From JABJMC01 sp964473745 (lineage in GTDB: Bacteria > Patescibacteriota > Gracilibacteria > UBA1369 > UBA12473): DNA of 64,000 nucleotides. Of the stretch, positions 10,101 through 17,860 are shown in pieces. The position numbers and the translations under genes are program-made. The notes under the pieces are model-generated. The model had not been told where the DNA came from and searched no databases. It saw nothing but the letters and a program-made list of their open reading frames with translations. The stretch lies in NCBI GenBank assembly GCA_964473745.1, contig CAYYQE010000003.1, positions 22,141 through 86,140 on the forward strand. Direction: 5' to 3'. Positions within the stretch are counted from its first letter, which is position 1, and every line of letters starts with the position of its first letter.

Positions 10101-12353
10101 GACACAGATGTTAGCGAGGAATACAGTACTGGAGTACTTTCGGAAGGTTCAAATACTTTCACCTTTATTTCTAAAGATTATTCAGATAATAGTTCCGAAG
10201 TTTTAACAGTAACGATTGTAGTTGATACAACGGCCCCAACAGCGCCAACTATTACTTCGGCGACGACAGCTTCGGGTGATGGGGCGACTGCTTCGTTTAC
10301 GATTACCGGTACAAAAGATGCTAATTCAGCGGTTTATTTAAGTGATGTTGAAGTAGTGGCCGTCGATGCTTTAACAACTTGGTCTTATGCTACAACTTTG
10401 AGCGCCGGGGCAAATGTGGTTGGTTCTTTCACCTCAAAAGATGCCCTTAGCAATGCCTCGAGTGGGGTTTCAACAACCATTACTTATACCCAAAACGATC
10501 TTACGCCGGTTTATTATGGGGGAGGAGGAAGTGGCGGTGGCAGTAGTAGTTCGTCATCAAATGTAGTAGAGGAATCTGTTGAAGTAGTAGAGGAAGTAGT
10601 TGAAGAGGTTGTAGTAGTTGAAGAAGTTGTGGAGGAAGTTGTTGAAGAAGAAGTAGTTGAGGAAATTGTGGAAGAGGTTGAGGAAGAATATTCGGTTTAC
10701 AATCCAGAGGAGGAAGAAGTTGTCTCAGAAGAGGAAGAGGATGACGGTGGTTTCTTGGGGACTTTATTTGGCTCCAATGAAGAAGATGAGCCAGTTTTTG
10801 TGGTAGAAATGACCGAAGAAATAGTGATTGAAACTGTTGATCAAAATTTAATAACTAGAGAAGAAATACTAGAAGAAGATGCTTATGAAGAGGTCACCGA
10901 AGATGTTGATGATGATCAAATTCCCGATACTTTAGAAATTCTTTATTTTGATTCAGTTGATGTTTTGGAGGTAGACGCTGACAGTGATGGTGATGGACTT
11001 ACGGATGGTGATGAGTTGTTGCTTGGGACAAATTTGTTAAGTAATGATAGTGATGGGGATGGAATTAGTGATAATGATGAAATTTCAGCGGGGACAAGTG
11101 CTGTTTTGGCTGATACTGATAATGATGGTTTAACTGATGCCGAGGAAGTTTCTTTGGGGACAAGCGGAACTAGTAGTGACACTGATGGTGATGGATTTTC
11201 TGATTATGTAGAAATGTATTACGGAGGAGGTTCTGCTTCAGCTTTAGACGCTTCAATTGGGGTGCAAGATGATGACGGTGATGGCGCGGCTGATGCTTGG
11301 GAAGAAGAATTTGGGATGGAAAATGTTGATTATGAAGAGGAGCAGTATTTTGAAGAGATTGATAAACCGCTTGTTTTAACAATGCGGATGCGTGACACGG
11401 ATGGAGATGGTTTGACTGATTGGGTAGAAATGAATCGGGGAACGGATCCTAATAATCCGGATTCTGACAATGATGGTTTAACAGATGGTGAAGAGGTCCA
11501 AACTTACTTTACGGATCCAACTGAGAAAACAAAAGATAAAGAGGAAATTTATAAGCCACGACTTTCTAATATTCGGGAAGGAGCGATATTTACTGATAAT
11601 AGAACTTTAGTTAGTGGTGTAGCCGAGCCAAATTCAAAAATAACGGTTTATTTTTTACCGCGTGGTTGGGAAGCACCTAATCTTGGAATTATTGCGATTG
11701 GGCAAATGTTATTTGCTAATTTATTTGATTCTGATTTTGTGGGTGGGGTTTATGAAGAAGATGTTTATACCGATGCAAAAGGTAAATTTTTGTTAGAGAA
11801 AGAATTACCAAGTGGGCGGTTTAATGTAGTGGTTCGTGTGTTTGATGAAAACAATGAATTAAAAGGAGAAACAATGCCTTATGTGATTGAAGTTGATCCG
11901 GAACAAACGGTTGGCAAAGTAACGCCGCATCAATTAGATGATCAACCGATAGATTTAGTTGAATTGTCATTGCTTATGATTGAAAACAGTCGGCCACTTT
12001 TATATGGTACAGCTCCGCGAGATTACGAAGTGCAGACCATGTGGGCTAGTGAATTGTTTTCTTCTTCTTTGATGATTGATACGGATGCCGAGGAAGGTGA
12101 ATTTGTGATGATGGCGCCGAATAATCTGGAGGATGGTGCTCACGAATTAGTGGTGCAAGGAATTGATCCACTTTCTAACCTATATACCGCGGCAATTAAT
12201 CTGGATTTTATGGTTAATGGTGGCGGGGTCGAGCTTGCGGAACAGGATACAAATCTTCGAATGAAGGTGATTGGAGTTGGGCTAGGCGCAACTCTAATTG
12301 TTGTTGTTTTGTGGCTGGTGGCACGGAGGAATCGCAAACGTCATCAAAATTAG
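7125..12353 (+). CDS. main body of third giant surface protein (downstream of the amber codon)
   Basis: The open frame begins at 7071, immediately after the amber codon; GTG 7125 is only the first possible start, and a protein begun there would lack a signal peptide. Read through from 6738 the gene would encode about 1871 residues: beta-helix repeats (to about residue 985), Ig-like repeats (about 1085-1255), a Gly/Ser linker, a Glu/Val-rich stalk (about 1274-1330), seven or eight DxDxDG calcium-binding repeats (about 1387-1590), the shared C-terminal domain and a membrane anchor with tail RRNRKRHQN. Domain order is the same as in the 553 gene, with fewer Ig-like units. It ends in TAG. Whether a full-length product is made depends on the stop at 7068. 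Confidence 0.75.
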   Translation: MRGSGWTIGGSDVTDRNVFIKGALGDANGKMIAVNGSNHTIQNNYIGVESDGTTTNAERDGIMLHGGAGAVSDLLIKDNVIANLAGCAIQINTAAGAVTLEGNNIGIGADGTTPLIAEGWYGGICDQDGDTHTGLVTIGGDTATERNLIGDAAGINLMATYTGGFLIEGNYIGTNAAGTASIQNGTGIILDGACSGGPGCIIGGDIAGERNVISGNEGAGISITTDGSGWQIQNNYIGMDSTGAAALANGTDGIYITGAANNIIIGETGSTVSTYNVIAGNGGNGIDFSTATGTYTVNGNYIGLDATGDNASSNGSHHIEITGAPDLTIGHMDATSPTNVIAGGGGTYRGISVFNVGPSATLNIYSTILGLVADQSTTADPDGATGGPLIVIDQMQSGSMMMIGNTRTAGFNVIAGGDGDGINVNGSLNGSELTITGNFIGISSDQATVIGNSGDGIDVFSGGVVIGGTGTGTGNVIGGQSNQIRIGSGVDGTEIYRNYLGMTTTGADIAGSQNGITDEGSTDLTMGGGVTGGGGAPTAGNYISGTGTAVSLAGTSGVVMLGNYIGVGGVGPDALDRATGGGVVVSGTANNITIGGSGEGEGNTISNVTDSGLIINSSHATDSDIEILGNCIGTDSTGNTDKGNSTHGIDVQQGINVFIGVDAAGTTHAKNVVSGNGSNGIYVSGDGGDVTGVTIEANTIGLTVGANAKVLNGDYGIQVDDGPTSVVIGGADEASRNIVGGNGAGGILLDGADEVVITGNLVGTNQTTIDADAESANVGNVSNGIYLTDGSANNVIGYSYAEDISGMKGNVIDFNITGIMIEGALSTNNTVRGNLIGNSGDQGMRFQTMDGSNNEIDISGTSLTTSNTSRIVGATDLTGKVDIYSASATTTIYEGSTTIAAGAFQIDQDFTAVAGDTYLFQITEADGDTTELSFEDSQEAVVADAVLPATPVASGQTTPVASTDAQTLTITKEAYSSLIRTDEDPDETISTIDTDVSEEYSTGVLSEGSNTFTFISKDYSDNSSEVLTVTIVVDTTAPTAPTITSATTASGDGATASFTITGTKDANSAVYLSDVEVVAVDALTTWSYATTLSAGANVVGSFTSKDALSNASSGVSTTITYTQNDLTPVYYGGGGSGGGSSSSSSNVVEESVEVVEEVVEEVVVVEEVVEEVVEEEVVEEIVEEVEEEYSVYNPEEEEVVSEEEEDDGGFLGTLFGSNEEDEPVFVVEMTEEIVIETVDQNLITREEILEEDAYEEVTEDVDDDQIPDTLEILYFDSVDVLEVDADSDGDGLTDGDELLLGTNLLSNDSDGDGISDNDEISAGTSAVLADTDNDGLTDAEEVSLGTSGTSSDTDGDGFSDYVEMYYGGGSASALDASIGVQDDDGDGAADAWEEEFGMENVDYEEEQYFEEIDKPLVLTMRMRDTDGDGLTDWVEMNRGTDPNNPDSDNDGLTDGEEVQTYFTDPTEKTKDKEEIYKPRLSNIREGAIFTDNRTLVSGVAEPNSKITVYFLPRGWEAPNLGIIAIGQMLFANLFDSDFVGGVYEEDVYTDAKGKFLLEKELPSGRFNVVVRVFDENNELKGETMPYVIEVDPEQTVGKVTPHQLDDQPIDLVELSLLMIENSRPLLYGTAPRDYEVQTMWASELFSSSLMIDTDAEEGEFVMMAPNNLEDGAHELVVQGIDPLSNLYTAAINLDFMVNGGGVELAEQDTNLRMKVIGVGLGATLIVVVLWLVARRNRKRHQN
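10567..10720 (+). repeat. Glu/Val-rich low-complexity stalk, copy 2
   Basis: Counterpart of the stalk in the upstream paralog, shorter, with the same EVVEEVV-type repetition and preceded by a GGGGSGGG / Ser-run linker. The length difference between copies fits repeat expansion or contraction. Confidence 0.65.
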
Positions 12354-12379
12354 TTGTTACCTTTTTGAGGGGGAGTCGT

Positions 12380-12385
12380 TATAAT
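12380..12385 (+). promoter_or_regulatory. -10 box TATAAT for the DUF4349 gene
   Basis: Perfect TATAAT in the 71-bp gap after the giant surface genes, 39 bases before the ATG at 12425. The best -35 candidates are weak (TTACCT at 17 bp, TTGTTA at 20 bp). Confidence 0.45.
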
Positions 12386-12424
12386 AGATGTTCGAAATAG
12401 TTCATTATTCTTAACATTTCTATT

Positions 12425-13378
12425 ATGGAAAATAAGTTGAAAAAATATTGCAAATCTGTGTGGTGCAAGCGGATTGCTTTTGTGCTGCTAATTGCAGTGG
12501 TTTTTATGGTTGGCAAAGGTTGGAGTGGGGCGACTCTTTCCTCGTCTGATTACTATGGTTACGATGATTATGATTATAATTCCGGAGGTTATGGGGAATA
12601 CGAGATGATGATAGCGGAATCCTCTTTGAGCGCCCGAGACATGAAATCAGCGGTGCCTACTTTATATGAGAATTATGATGAGACGAGTTGGGATGATACT
12701 AGTGATGAAACTTTGGTAATTAAGACTGGCTCGCTTACTTTGGATGTTAAAAATACGCCAGATACTATGGCGGCCTTTACCGCAATTGCCGATGTGTATG
12801 GTGGTTTTGTGCAAGATTCAAATACTTGGATGCAATCTGATGAAACAATGGCTGGTTCCGTGACTTTGCGCGTAGAAGTTGAGCATTTTGAGCAAGCTTT
12901 GGAGGATATTAAGGCCTTAGCTACAGTGGTCCAGAGTGAGTCTCTTTCGGGACAGGATGTAACAGCTGATTATGTGGATATGCAGGCTGAGCTTACTAAT
13001 TTACAGGCAGAGGAGGAGCAGTATTTAGAGATTTTGGAGCGGGCTTACACGGTTGAAGATCTTTTGAATGTCAGTGATTATCTTTCTCGAGTTCGAGGTG
13101 ATATTGAGTGGATTCAAGGACAGTTAAATTATTTGGAAAATCGTACCAGTTTTTCAACGATCACGGTTTATGTTTATGAAGAGGCCTCGATTCTTGCTCC
13201 AACCAGCGATTGGAAACCATTCGTGCTTATTAAAGAGTCTTTCAATCAGTTAGTGTTGATTGTGCAGGGATTAATTGGTCTTGTGATTTGGTTTGTGATT
13301 GTTTGGATGCCGGTTTTGGTGAGTACCTACCTTGTTTATCGAGCTGGGAGATGGGGATATCGAAAAGTCCAAAAATAA
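12425..13378 (+). CDS. DUF4349 family membrane-anchored protein
   Basis: 317 residues. An N-terminal hydrophobic segment (about 17-36) is followed by a Tyr/Asp/Gly-rich linker, then a DUF4349 domain: a first half beginning LVIKTGSLTLDV that recurs in this family, a predicted long coiled-coil hairpin in the middle (VDMQAELTNLQAEEEQYLEI, then LNVSDYLSRVRGDIEWIQGQ), and a returning strand segment RTSFSTITVYVYEE. A second transmembrane segment (about 270-300) and a short basic tail close the protein. The DUF4349 domain therefore probably sits outside the cytoplasm between two membrane spans. The family has no established biochemical role. The gene has its own -10 box upstream and a strong terminator downstream, so it is probably monocistronic. 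Confidence 0.8.
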   Translation: MENKLKKYCKSVWCKRIAFVLLIAVVFMVGKGWSGATLSSSDYYGYDDYDYNSGGYGEYEMMIAESSLSARDMKSAVPTLYENYDETSWDDTSDETLVIKTGSLTLDVKNTPDTMAAFTAIADVYGGFVQDSNTWMQSDETMAGSVTLRVEVEHFEQALEDIKALATVVQSESLSGQDVTADYVDMQAELTNLQAEEEQYLEILERAYTVEDLLNVSDYLSRVRGDIEWIQGQLNYLENRTSFSTITVYVYEEASILAPTSDWKPFVLIKESFNQLVLIVQGLIGLVIWFVIVWMPVLVSTYLVYRAGRWGYRKVQK

Positions 13379-13398
13379 GTGAAATGAAAGTTGGAAGA

Positions 13399-13424
13399 GG
13401 GCGGCCATTTGGTCGCCCTTTTTT
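13399..13424 (+). terminator. intrinsic terminator after the DUF4349 gene
   Basis: GGGCGGCC (13399-13406), loop ATTT, then GGTCGCCC (13411-13418) with one G-T pair, followed by six T. It separates the surface-protein region from the SUF operon and is the clearest intrinsic terminator in the window. Confidence 0.9.
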
Positions 13425-13425
13425 G

Positions 13426-13457
13426 TTGGTTTTAAACTCCTACCATGTTAGTATGGT
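13426..13457 (+). promoter_or_regulatory. SUF operon promoter overlapped by an inverted repeat (possible Rrf2 operator)
   Basis: TTGGTT (13426-13431), 17-bp spacer, TAGTAT (13449-13454). A perfect inverted repeat ACCAT-N6-ATGGT (13442-13457) overlaps the -10. The first gene of the operon encodes an Rrf2-type regulator, and IscR/SufR proteins commonly bind over their own promoters, so the palindrome is a reasonable operator candidate. This is inference from position and symmetry only. Confidence 0.5.
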
Positions 13458-13475
13458 TTTCCTTAAATAACTCTT

Positions 13476-13913
13476 ATGCTAAAAGTGACTAGACAAGCGG
13501 ATTACGGATTACTTTTAATGGCAGCACTAGCGTTTCATTACGCGGGAGGGGAGTATGTGTCTTTGCGGCATATTGCTGAAAAAAGAAAATTGCCGTATCG
13601 ATTTTTGGGTAAGATTATTTCGTCACTCAAAAAAGCAAAAATTGTGGAGTCTTTGGAAGGAGTAACAGGAGGGTATCGACTTGCTCGTTCGCCGGAAAAG
13701 ATTTCGATTCGAGAGGTTTTAGAGGCGCTCGGGGAACCACTTTCTTTGGTGCGCTGTGCTGATTCCGAGCGCGCTTGTCAAAGTTTTTGTCAGTGTTTTT
13801 CCAAAAAGTTTTGGCGTGATGTGCAGAAAGGAGTAGATGAATTACTTGATAACTATACGGTCGCGGATTTGTTGGATTCGGGTGGCCTTCCTAATGTAAA
13901 ATTTAATGTTTAA
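13476..13913 (+). CDS. Rrf2-family transcriptional regulator of the SUF operon
   Basis: 145 residues with the Rrf2 winged-helix layout: N-terminal RQADYGLLLM, a helix-turn-helix region (YVSLRHIAEKRKLPYRFLGK), and the wing GVTGGYRLAR. Cysteines at 94, 101, 105 and 107 fall where IscR-type proteins bind an Fe-S cluster, so it may sense cluster status, although the spacing is not the classical IscR one. It is the first gene of rrf2-sufC-sufB-sufD-sufS, with only 3 bp before sufC. Probable role: adjusting Fe-S assembly to demand. Candidates for the exact name include iscR and sufR; I cannot decide between them. Confidence 0.85.
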   Translation: MLKVTRQADYGLLLMAALAFHYAGGEYVSLRHIAEKRKLPYRFLGKIISSLKKAKIVESLEGVTGGYRLARSPEKISIREVLEALGEPLSLVRCADSERACQSFCQCFSKKFWRDVQKGVDELLDNYTVADLLDSGGLPNVKFNV

Positions 13914-13916
13914 AAA

Positions 13917-14690
13917 ATGCTTTCAGTTAAAAATTTAAAGGTGGCTGTGGAGAAGAAGGAGATCCTTCATGGAATTAATTTAGAAATAAAACCTGGCGAG
14001 GTGCACGCGATTATGGGGCCAAATGGGAGTGGGAAGAGCACGCTTTCGAATGTTTTGATGGGTCACTCTAAATATGAAGTAACGCAGGGTTCGATTGAAT
14101 TTATGAGTCAGAATTTATTGGAATTAGAGCCGGAAGAAAGGGCGCAGCTTGGGATGTTTTTGGCTTTTCAATATCCAAAGGAAATTCCAGGAGTGTCATT
14201 AGTTTCATTTTTGCGAGCCGCTTATAATGCGGTGCGAAAGGATGAGGATCCGATGTCTCTTTATCATTTTAAGAAAATTTTAGAGGAGAAAATGGAGCTA
14301 GTTGGGTTACCGTTGTCTTTTATGAATCGTTCCTTAAACGAAGGGTTTTCTGGTGGTGAAAAAAAGAAGGCCGAAATTTTGCAAATGGCGGTTTTGGAGC
14401 CGCGATTGGCGATTTTGGATGAGACGGATTCCGGTCTGGATATTGATGCTTTAAAAATGATTTGTAAAACTGTGCAGGCGATTCAAAATCCCAAACAAAG
14501 TATTTTGCTCATTACGCATTATCCGCGAATTTTGGACTATATTACTCCGGATAAAGTGCATGTTTTGATGGACGGAAAAATTGTGATGGAAGATGGAGAA
14601 CGGTTGGCTCGCAAATTGGAGGAGCGTGGTTATGATTATGTGCGCGAAAAAGTAGGAATCAAAAATTCAGGACTTAAAATTGTTAATTAA
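13917..14690 (+). CDS. sufC: SufC, Fe-S cluster assembly ATPase
   Basis: 257-residue ABC-type ATPase. Walker A GPNGSGKS at 34-41, ABC signature FSGGEKKKAEIL near 144-155, and Walker B / D-loop LAILDETDSGLDID near 163-177, all typical of SufC rather than transporter ATPases. SufC drives conformational change of the SufB-SufD scaffold during Fe-S cluster assembly in the cytoplasm. Its TAA stop overlaps the ATG of sufB by one base (TAATG at 14688-14692), suggesting translational coupling. There is no Shine-Dalgarno sequence before the ATG. Confidence 0.95.
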   Translation: MLSVKNLKVAVEKKEILHGINLEIKPGEVHAIMGPNGSGKSTLSNVLMGHSKYEVTQGSIEFMSQNLLELEPEERAQLGMFLAFQYPKEIPGVSLVSFLRAAYNAVRKDEDPMSLYHFKKILEEKMELVGLPLSFMNRSLNEGFSGGEKKKAEILQMAVLEPRLAILDETDSGLDIDALKMICKTVQAIQNPKQSILLITHYPRILDYITPDKVHVLMDGKIVMEDGERLARKLEERGYDYVREKVGIKNSGLKIVN

Positions 14691-16099
14691 TGGGTGCACT
14701 TGATTACATTCAGGATTTGGATCGAAGTGTTTTTGATGAAGCGAATCAGCAGTCTTATGCTACGAAAGCGCAAAAGGGCTTGAGTGAGGAGTTGGTGCGG
14801 CGAATTTCAAAAGAAAAAAATGAGCCTAAATGGATGCTGGAATTGCGGTTAAAAGCGCTTAAGATGTTTAGGGAGATGGAGTTGCCAAATTGGGGCGTAG
14901 ATCTTTCGGATTTGGATTTTGATGATTTGATTTATTATGCCTCGCCCGAGGAAATGAAGGGCTATGCTACGCGTTGGGAGGATGTACCAGCGGATGTGAA
15001 GCGGACTTTTGAAAGATTGGGAATTCCAGAGGCAGAACGTAAGGTTTTGGCTGGAGCTGGGGCACAATATGACTCGTTGAATGCTTATCATAGTTTGAAG
15101 GCAGAGTGGGAGAGTAAGGGCGTGATTTTTGAGGATATGGATATGGCGGTGCAGAAATATCCGGATTTGGTAAAGAAGTATTTTATGAAAGCGGTGCCGA
15201 GTTCGGATCATAAATTTGCGGCGCTGCACGCGGCCGTGTGGTCTGGGGGAACGTTTTTGTTTATTCCGCGTGGGGTGCATGTAGATCAACCTTTACAGGC
15301 TTATTTTCGAATGAATGCGCAGAATATGGGGCAGTTTGAGCATACCTTGATAATTATTGAAGAAGGGGCGCAAGGGCATTATGTGGAGGGATGTTCAGCT
15401 CCTAAATACGGTTCGACCTCGTTACATGCAGGATGTGTGGAAATTTATGTGAAAAAGAACGCGCGTTTTCGGTATTCCAGTGTGGAGAATTGGTCGCAGG
15501 ATACTTATAATTTGAATACCAAGCGGGCGATAGTGGATGAGAACGGAATAATGGAATGGGTTGGGGGGAATTTGGGGAGTGGCAAAACCATGCTTTATCC
15601 GTGTTCAATTTTGCGCGGACGGCGAGCTAGTTCGGATCATTTGGGAATTGCTTTTGCGAATAAGGGTCAAATTCAGGATGTGGGTGCTAAAGTGGTTCAT
15701 ATTGGGGAAGAAACAACTTCCACAGTTTTATCGAAAGGGATTTCCAAGGGTGGTGGCAAGTCGATTTATCGGGGGCTTTTACAGATCAATAAAGGGGCTA
15801 AGAACGCTAAGTCTAATGTGCGTTGTGATGCTCTTATTTTGGATGGAGAGTCATGGAGTGATACTTATCCAGATCTTCGCATTCACGAAGAGGATGTGTC
15901 GATTGGGCATGAAGCTAGTGTGGGGAAAATTAGTGAGGAGCAATTATTCTATTTGCGAAGTCGGGGGATGTCTGAAGATGAGGCGCTGGCCATGATTGTG
16001 AATGGATTTATTGAGCCAATTATTAAAGCGTTGCCACTCGAATATGCGGTAGAAATGAACCGTTTGATTGAGATGGAAATGGAAGATTCAGTTGGTTAA
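14690..16099 (+). CDS. sufB: SufB, Fe-S cluster assembly scaffold subunit
   Basis: 469 residues, close to the usual SufB length. Family hallmarks include FIPRGVHVDQPLQAYFR, EGCSAPKYGSTSLHAGCVEI and the C-terminal block ending FYLRSRGMSEDEALAMIVNG. SufB is the core scaffold on which the cluster is built together with SufC and SufD. It starts one base inside the sufC stop and is followed 8 bp later by the short sufD. Confidence 0.95.
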   Translation: MGALDYIQDLDRSVFDEANQQSYATKAQKGLSEELVRRISKEKNEPKWMLELRLKALKMFREMELPNWGVDLSDLDFDDLIYYASPEEMKGYATRWEDVPADVKRTFERLGIPEAERKVLAGAGAQYDSLNAYHSLKAEWESKGVIFEDMDMAVQKYPDLVKKYFMKAVPSSDHKFAALHAAVWSGGTFLFIPRGVHVDQPLQAYFRMNAQNMGQFEHTLIIIEEGAQGHYVEGCSAPKYGSTSLHAGCVEIYVKKNARFRYSSVENWSQDTYNLNTKRAIVDENGIMEWVGGNLGSGKTMLYPCSILRGRRASSDHLGIAFANKGQIQDVGAKVVHIGEETTSTVLSKGISKGGGKSIYRGLLQINKGAKNAKSNVRCDALILDGESWSDTYPDLRIHEEDVSIGHEASVGKISEEQLFYLRSRGMSEDEALAMIVNGFIEPIIKALPLEYAVEMNRLIEMEMEDSVG

Positions 16100-16107
16100 T
16101 TAATTTT

Positions 16108-16680
16108 ATGGAAATTGTAATCAAAAAAAATGAGGAGAAAAAAATAACGCGTTTGCCGGCGGCAAAAGTGTGCTATGTGCTTCATGAGGCGGCGAAATTG
16201 CAACTTAATTTAGAGCAAGCCAAAGGTGAAGTTGCGGTGGAGTTGCGGGGCAAAGGAAGTGAAGTGGAGTCTAGAATTTATTTGGCGGTGAGTGATGGTG
16301 AATCAAAATTTAACCTGGAACATCGACATATTGGAAAAGATACAAAATCTAAAATGACGCAGAAAATTGCTTTAACTGGGCGAGCGCATGTTGGTTTGGC
16401 TGGAACAGTGCATATGGAGCCGAGCTGCAGTGGTGCTGAGGGTGATTTGGCGCAGCATAGTTTGTTGCTCAGTCCCGAGGCGCGGGTAAATGCTCAGCCA
16501 AATTTAGAAATTAGACATCACGAAGTAAAGGCTTCGCACGCTTCGACAATGGAGCGAGTGAATGACGAAAAATTATTTTATTTAACCTCACGCGGAGTTT
16601 CCAAAAAAGAAGCGCGACAACTTTTAATTGAAGGATTTTTTGTTGGAGCTTCTGATAAATTGCTAACCATTTTATTATGA
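16108..16680 (+). CDS. sufD: SufD-like protein, unusually short
   Basis: 190 residues, whereas SufD is usually about 400 or more. The C-terminal half carries the SufB/SufD core signature: AQPNLEIRHHEVKASHAST, then LFYLTSRGVSKKEARQLLIE. The N-terminal part retains only a short stretch of beta-helix, and much of the family's N-terminal domain is missing. The operon position between sufB and sufS, and clean 8-bp and 4-bp junctions, argue that this is a reduced but working subunit rather than a fragment. It would pair with SufB and SufC. The stop overlaps the sufS start as ATGA. Confidence 0.85.
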   Translation: MEIVIKKNEEKKITRLPAAKVCYVLHEAAKLQLNLEQAKGEVAVELRGKGSEVESRIYLAVSDGESKFNLEHRHIGKDTKSKMTQKIALTGRAHVGLAGTVHMEPSCSGAEGDLAQHSLLLSPEARVNAQPNLEIRHHEVKASHASTMERVNDEKLFYLTSRGVSKKEARQLLIEGFFVGASDKLLTILL

Positions 16681-17834
16681 TTTCACGTTTTCCATTTTTC
16701 AAAAAAGATTCAAATATTGTTTATTTAGATAGTGCGGCTACGACACAGCGGGTGGATAGCGCCCTGGCTGCGGAGATGGATTTTTATACCAAGATGAATG
16801 CTAATGTGCATCGCGGTTTGTATCCAATGGCTGAAAAAGCCACGGAAAAATATGAAGCGGTCCGTACGATGGCGAAGCGATTTTTAAATGCCTCAAATAG
16901 CGACGAAGTAGTGCTTACGCGCGGGACAACTGAGTCATTAAATTTGGTGGCGCAAAGTTATGGTGGAGCAGTTTTACAGGAGGGCGATGAGATTTTATTG
17001 ACCATTATGGAGCATCATTCAAATTTGGTGCCTTGGCAAATGGTGACGAAAAAAACTGGGGCTAAATTACGATTTGTAGATTTGAATGAAAAGTTTAAAT
17101 GCAACGAGCAAACGAAAATTGTGGCGGTGACTGGGCTTTCAAATACTTTGGGTGTTGGTATGAATTTAGAAGAGGTGATAGATGAGGCGCGGCGAGTGGG
17201 AGCAATTGTTGTTTTGGATGCGGCTCAAATGGCGGCGCATTTACCAATTGATGTGCAGGCTTTGGATGTGGATTTTGTAGCGTTTTCAAGTCATAAAATG
17301 TATGGGCCTACTGGAGCTGGAGTTTTGTGGGGGAGAAAAGAATTACTCGAGAAAATGGAGCCTATGATGGGGGGAGGGGATATGATTAGAGAAGTTTATT
17401 TAGATCGTTCAACTTGGAACGATGTGCCGTATAAATTTGAGTCTGGTACTCCAAATATTGCGCAGGTACTTGGAATGGGGGCGGCGATGGAGTTTTTGAT
17501 GGAGATTGGATTTGATGAAATTCAGGCGCATGATAAAAAGTTAATGGGATATTTGAAAGAGCGTTTGCGAAAGTTGGATTTTGTGAGGATTTTTGGCGAT
17601 GAGCACGTGGGGATTTTGTCATTTGTCGTTGAAGATGTGCACAATCATGATGTGGCCGCGATTTTGGGTGAAAATGATGTGTGTGTTCGCGCTGGACATC
17701 ATTGCACCATGCCCCTTATGCAAAAACTTGGAGTTCCTGGAACAACCCGGGTTAGTTTTGGGATTTATAATACGGAGGAGGATGTGGATCGATTGCTAAT
17801 AGGCTTGGATGAGGTTGTCGACAAGTTGTTGTAA
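16677..17834 (+). CDS. sufS: SufS-type cysteine desulfurase
   Basis: 385-residue PLP enzyme of the SufS/CsdA group, which takes sulfur from cysteine for Fe-S assembly. The PLP lysine is K207 in SSHKMYGPTGAG, and the persulfide-forming cysteine is C343 in RAGHHCTMPLM. The N-terminal YLDSAATTQR block is typical. The ATG overlaps the sufD stop (ATGA). It is the last gene of the SUF operon; the likely sulfur acceptor SufU is encoded separately at 21636. The promoter of the next gene lies inside its last codons. Confidence 0.95.
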   Translation: MISRFPFFKKDSNIVYLDSAATTQRVDSALAAEMDFYTKMNANVHRGLYPMAEKATEKYEAVRTMAKRFLNASNSDEVVLTRGTTESLNLVAQSYGGAVLQEGDEILLTIMEHHSNLVPWQMVTKKTGAKLRFVDLNEKFKCNEQTKIVAVTGLSNTLGVGMNLEEVIDEARRVGAIVVLDAAQMAAHLPIDVQALDVDFVAFSSHKMYGPTGAGVLWGRKELLEKMEPMMGGGDMIREVYLDRSTWNDVPYKFESGTPNIAQVLGMGAAMEFLMEIGFDEIQAHDKKLMGYLKERLRKLDFVRIFGDEHVGILSFVVEDVHNHDVAAILGENDVCVRAGHHCTMPLMQKLGVPGTTRVSFGIYNTEEDVDRLLIGLDEVVDKLL

Positions 17835-17854
17835 GTGTTTATTTGTGGTATAAT
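17826..17854 (+). promoter_or_regulatory. promoter TTGTTG-17-TATAAT giving a probable leaderless mRNA
   Basis: TTGTTG (17826-17831), 17-bp spacer, TATAAT (17849-17854). Only 6 bases separate the -10 from the ATG at 17861, so transcription should start at or next to the A of the start codon. The -35 lies within the end of sufS. Confidence 0.75.
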
Positions 17855-17860
17855 AAATGA

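Noticed and set aside
6738..12353. Amber recoding (TAG read as an amino acid) as a genome-wide code change
   Set aside because: TAG ends intact genes at 12353, 18829 and 36860, and TGA ends others, so the standard code applies.
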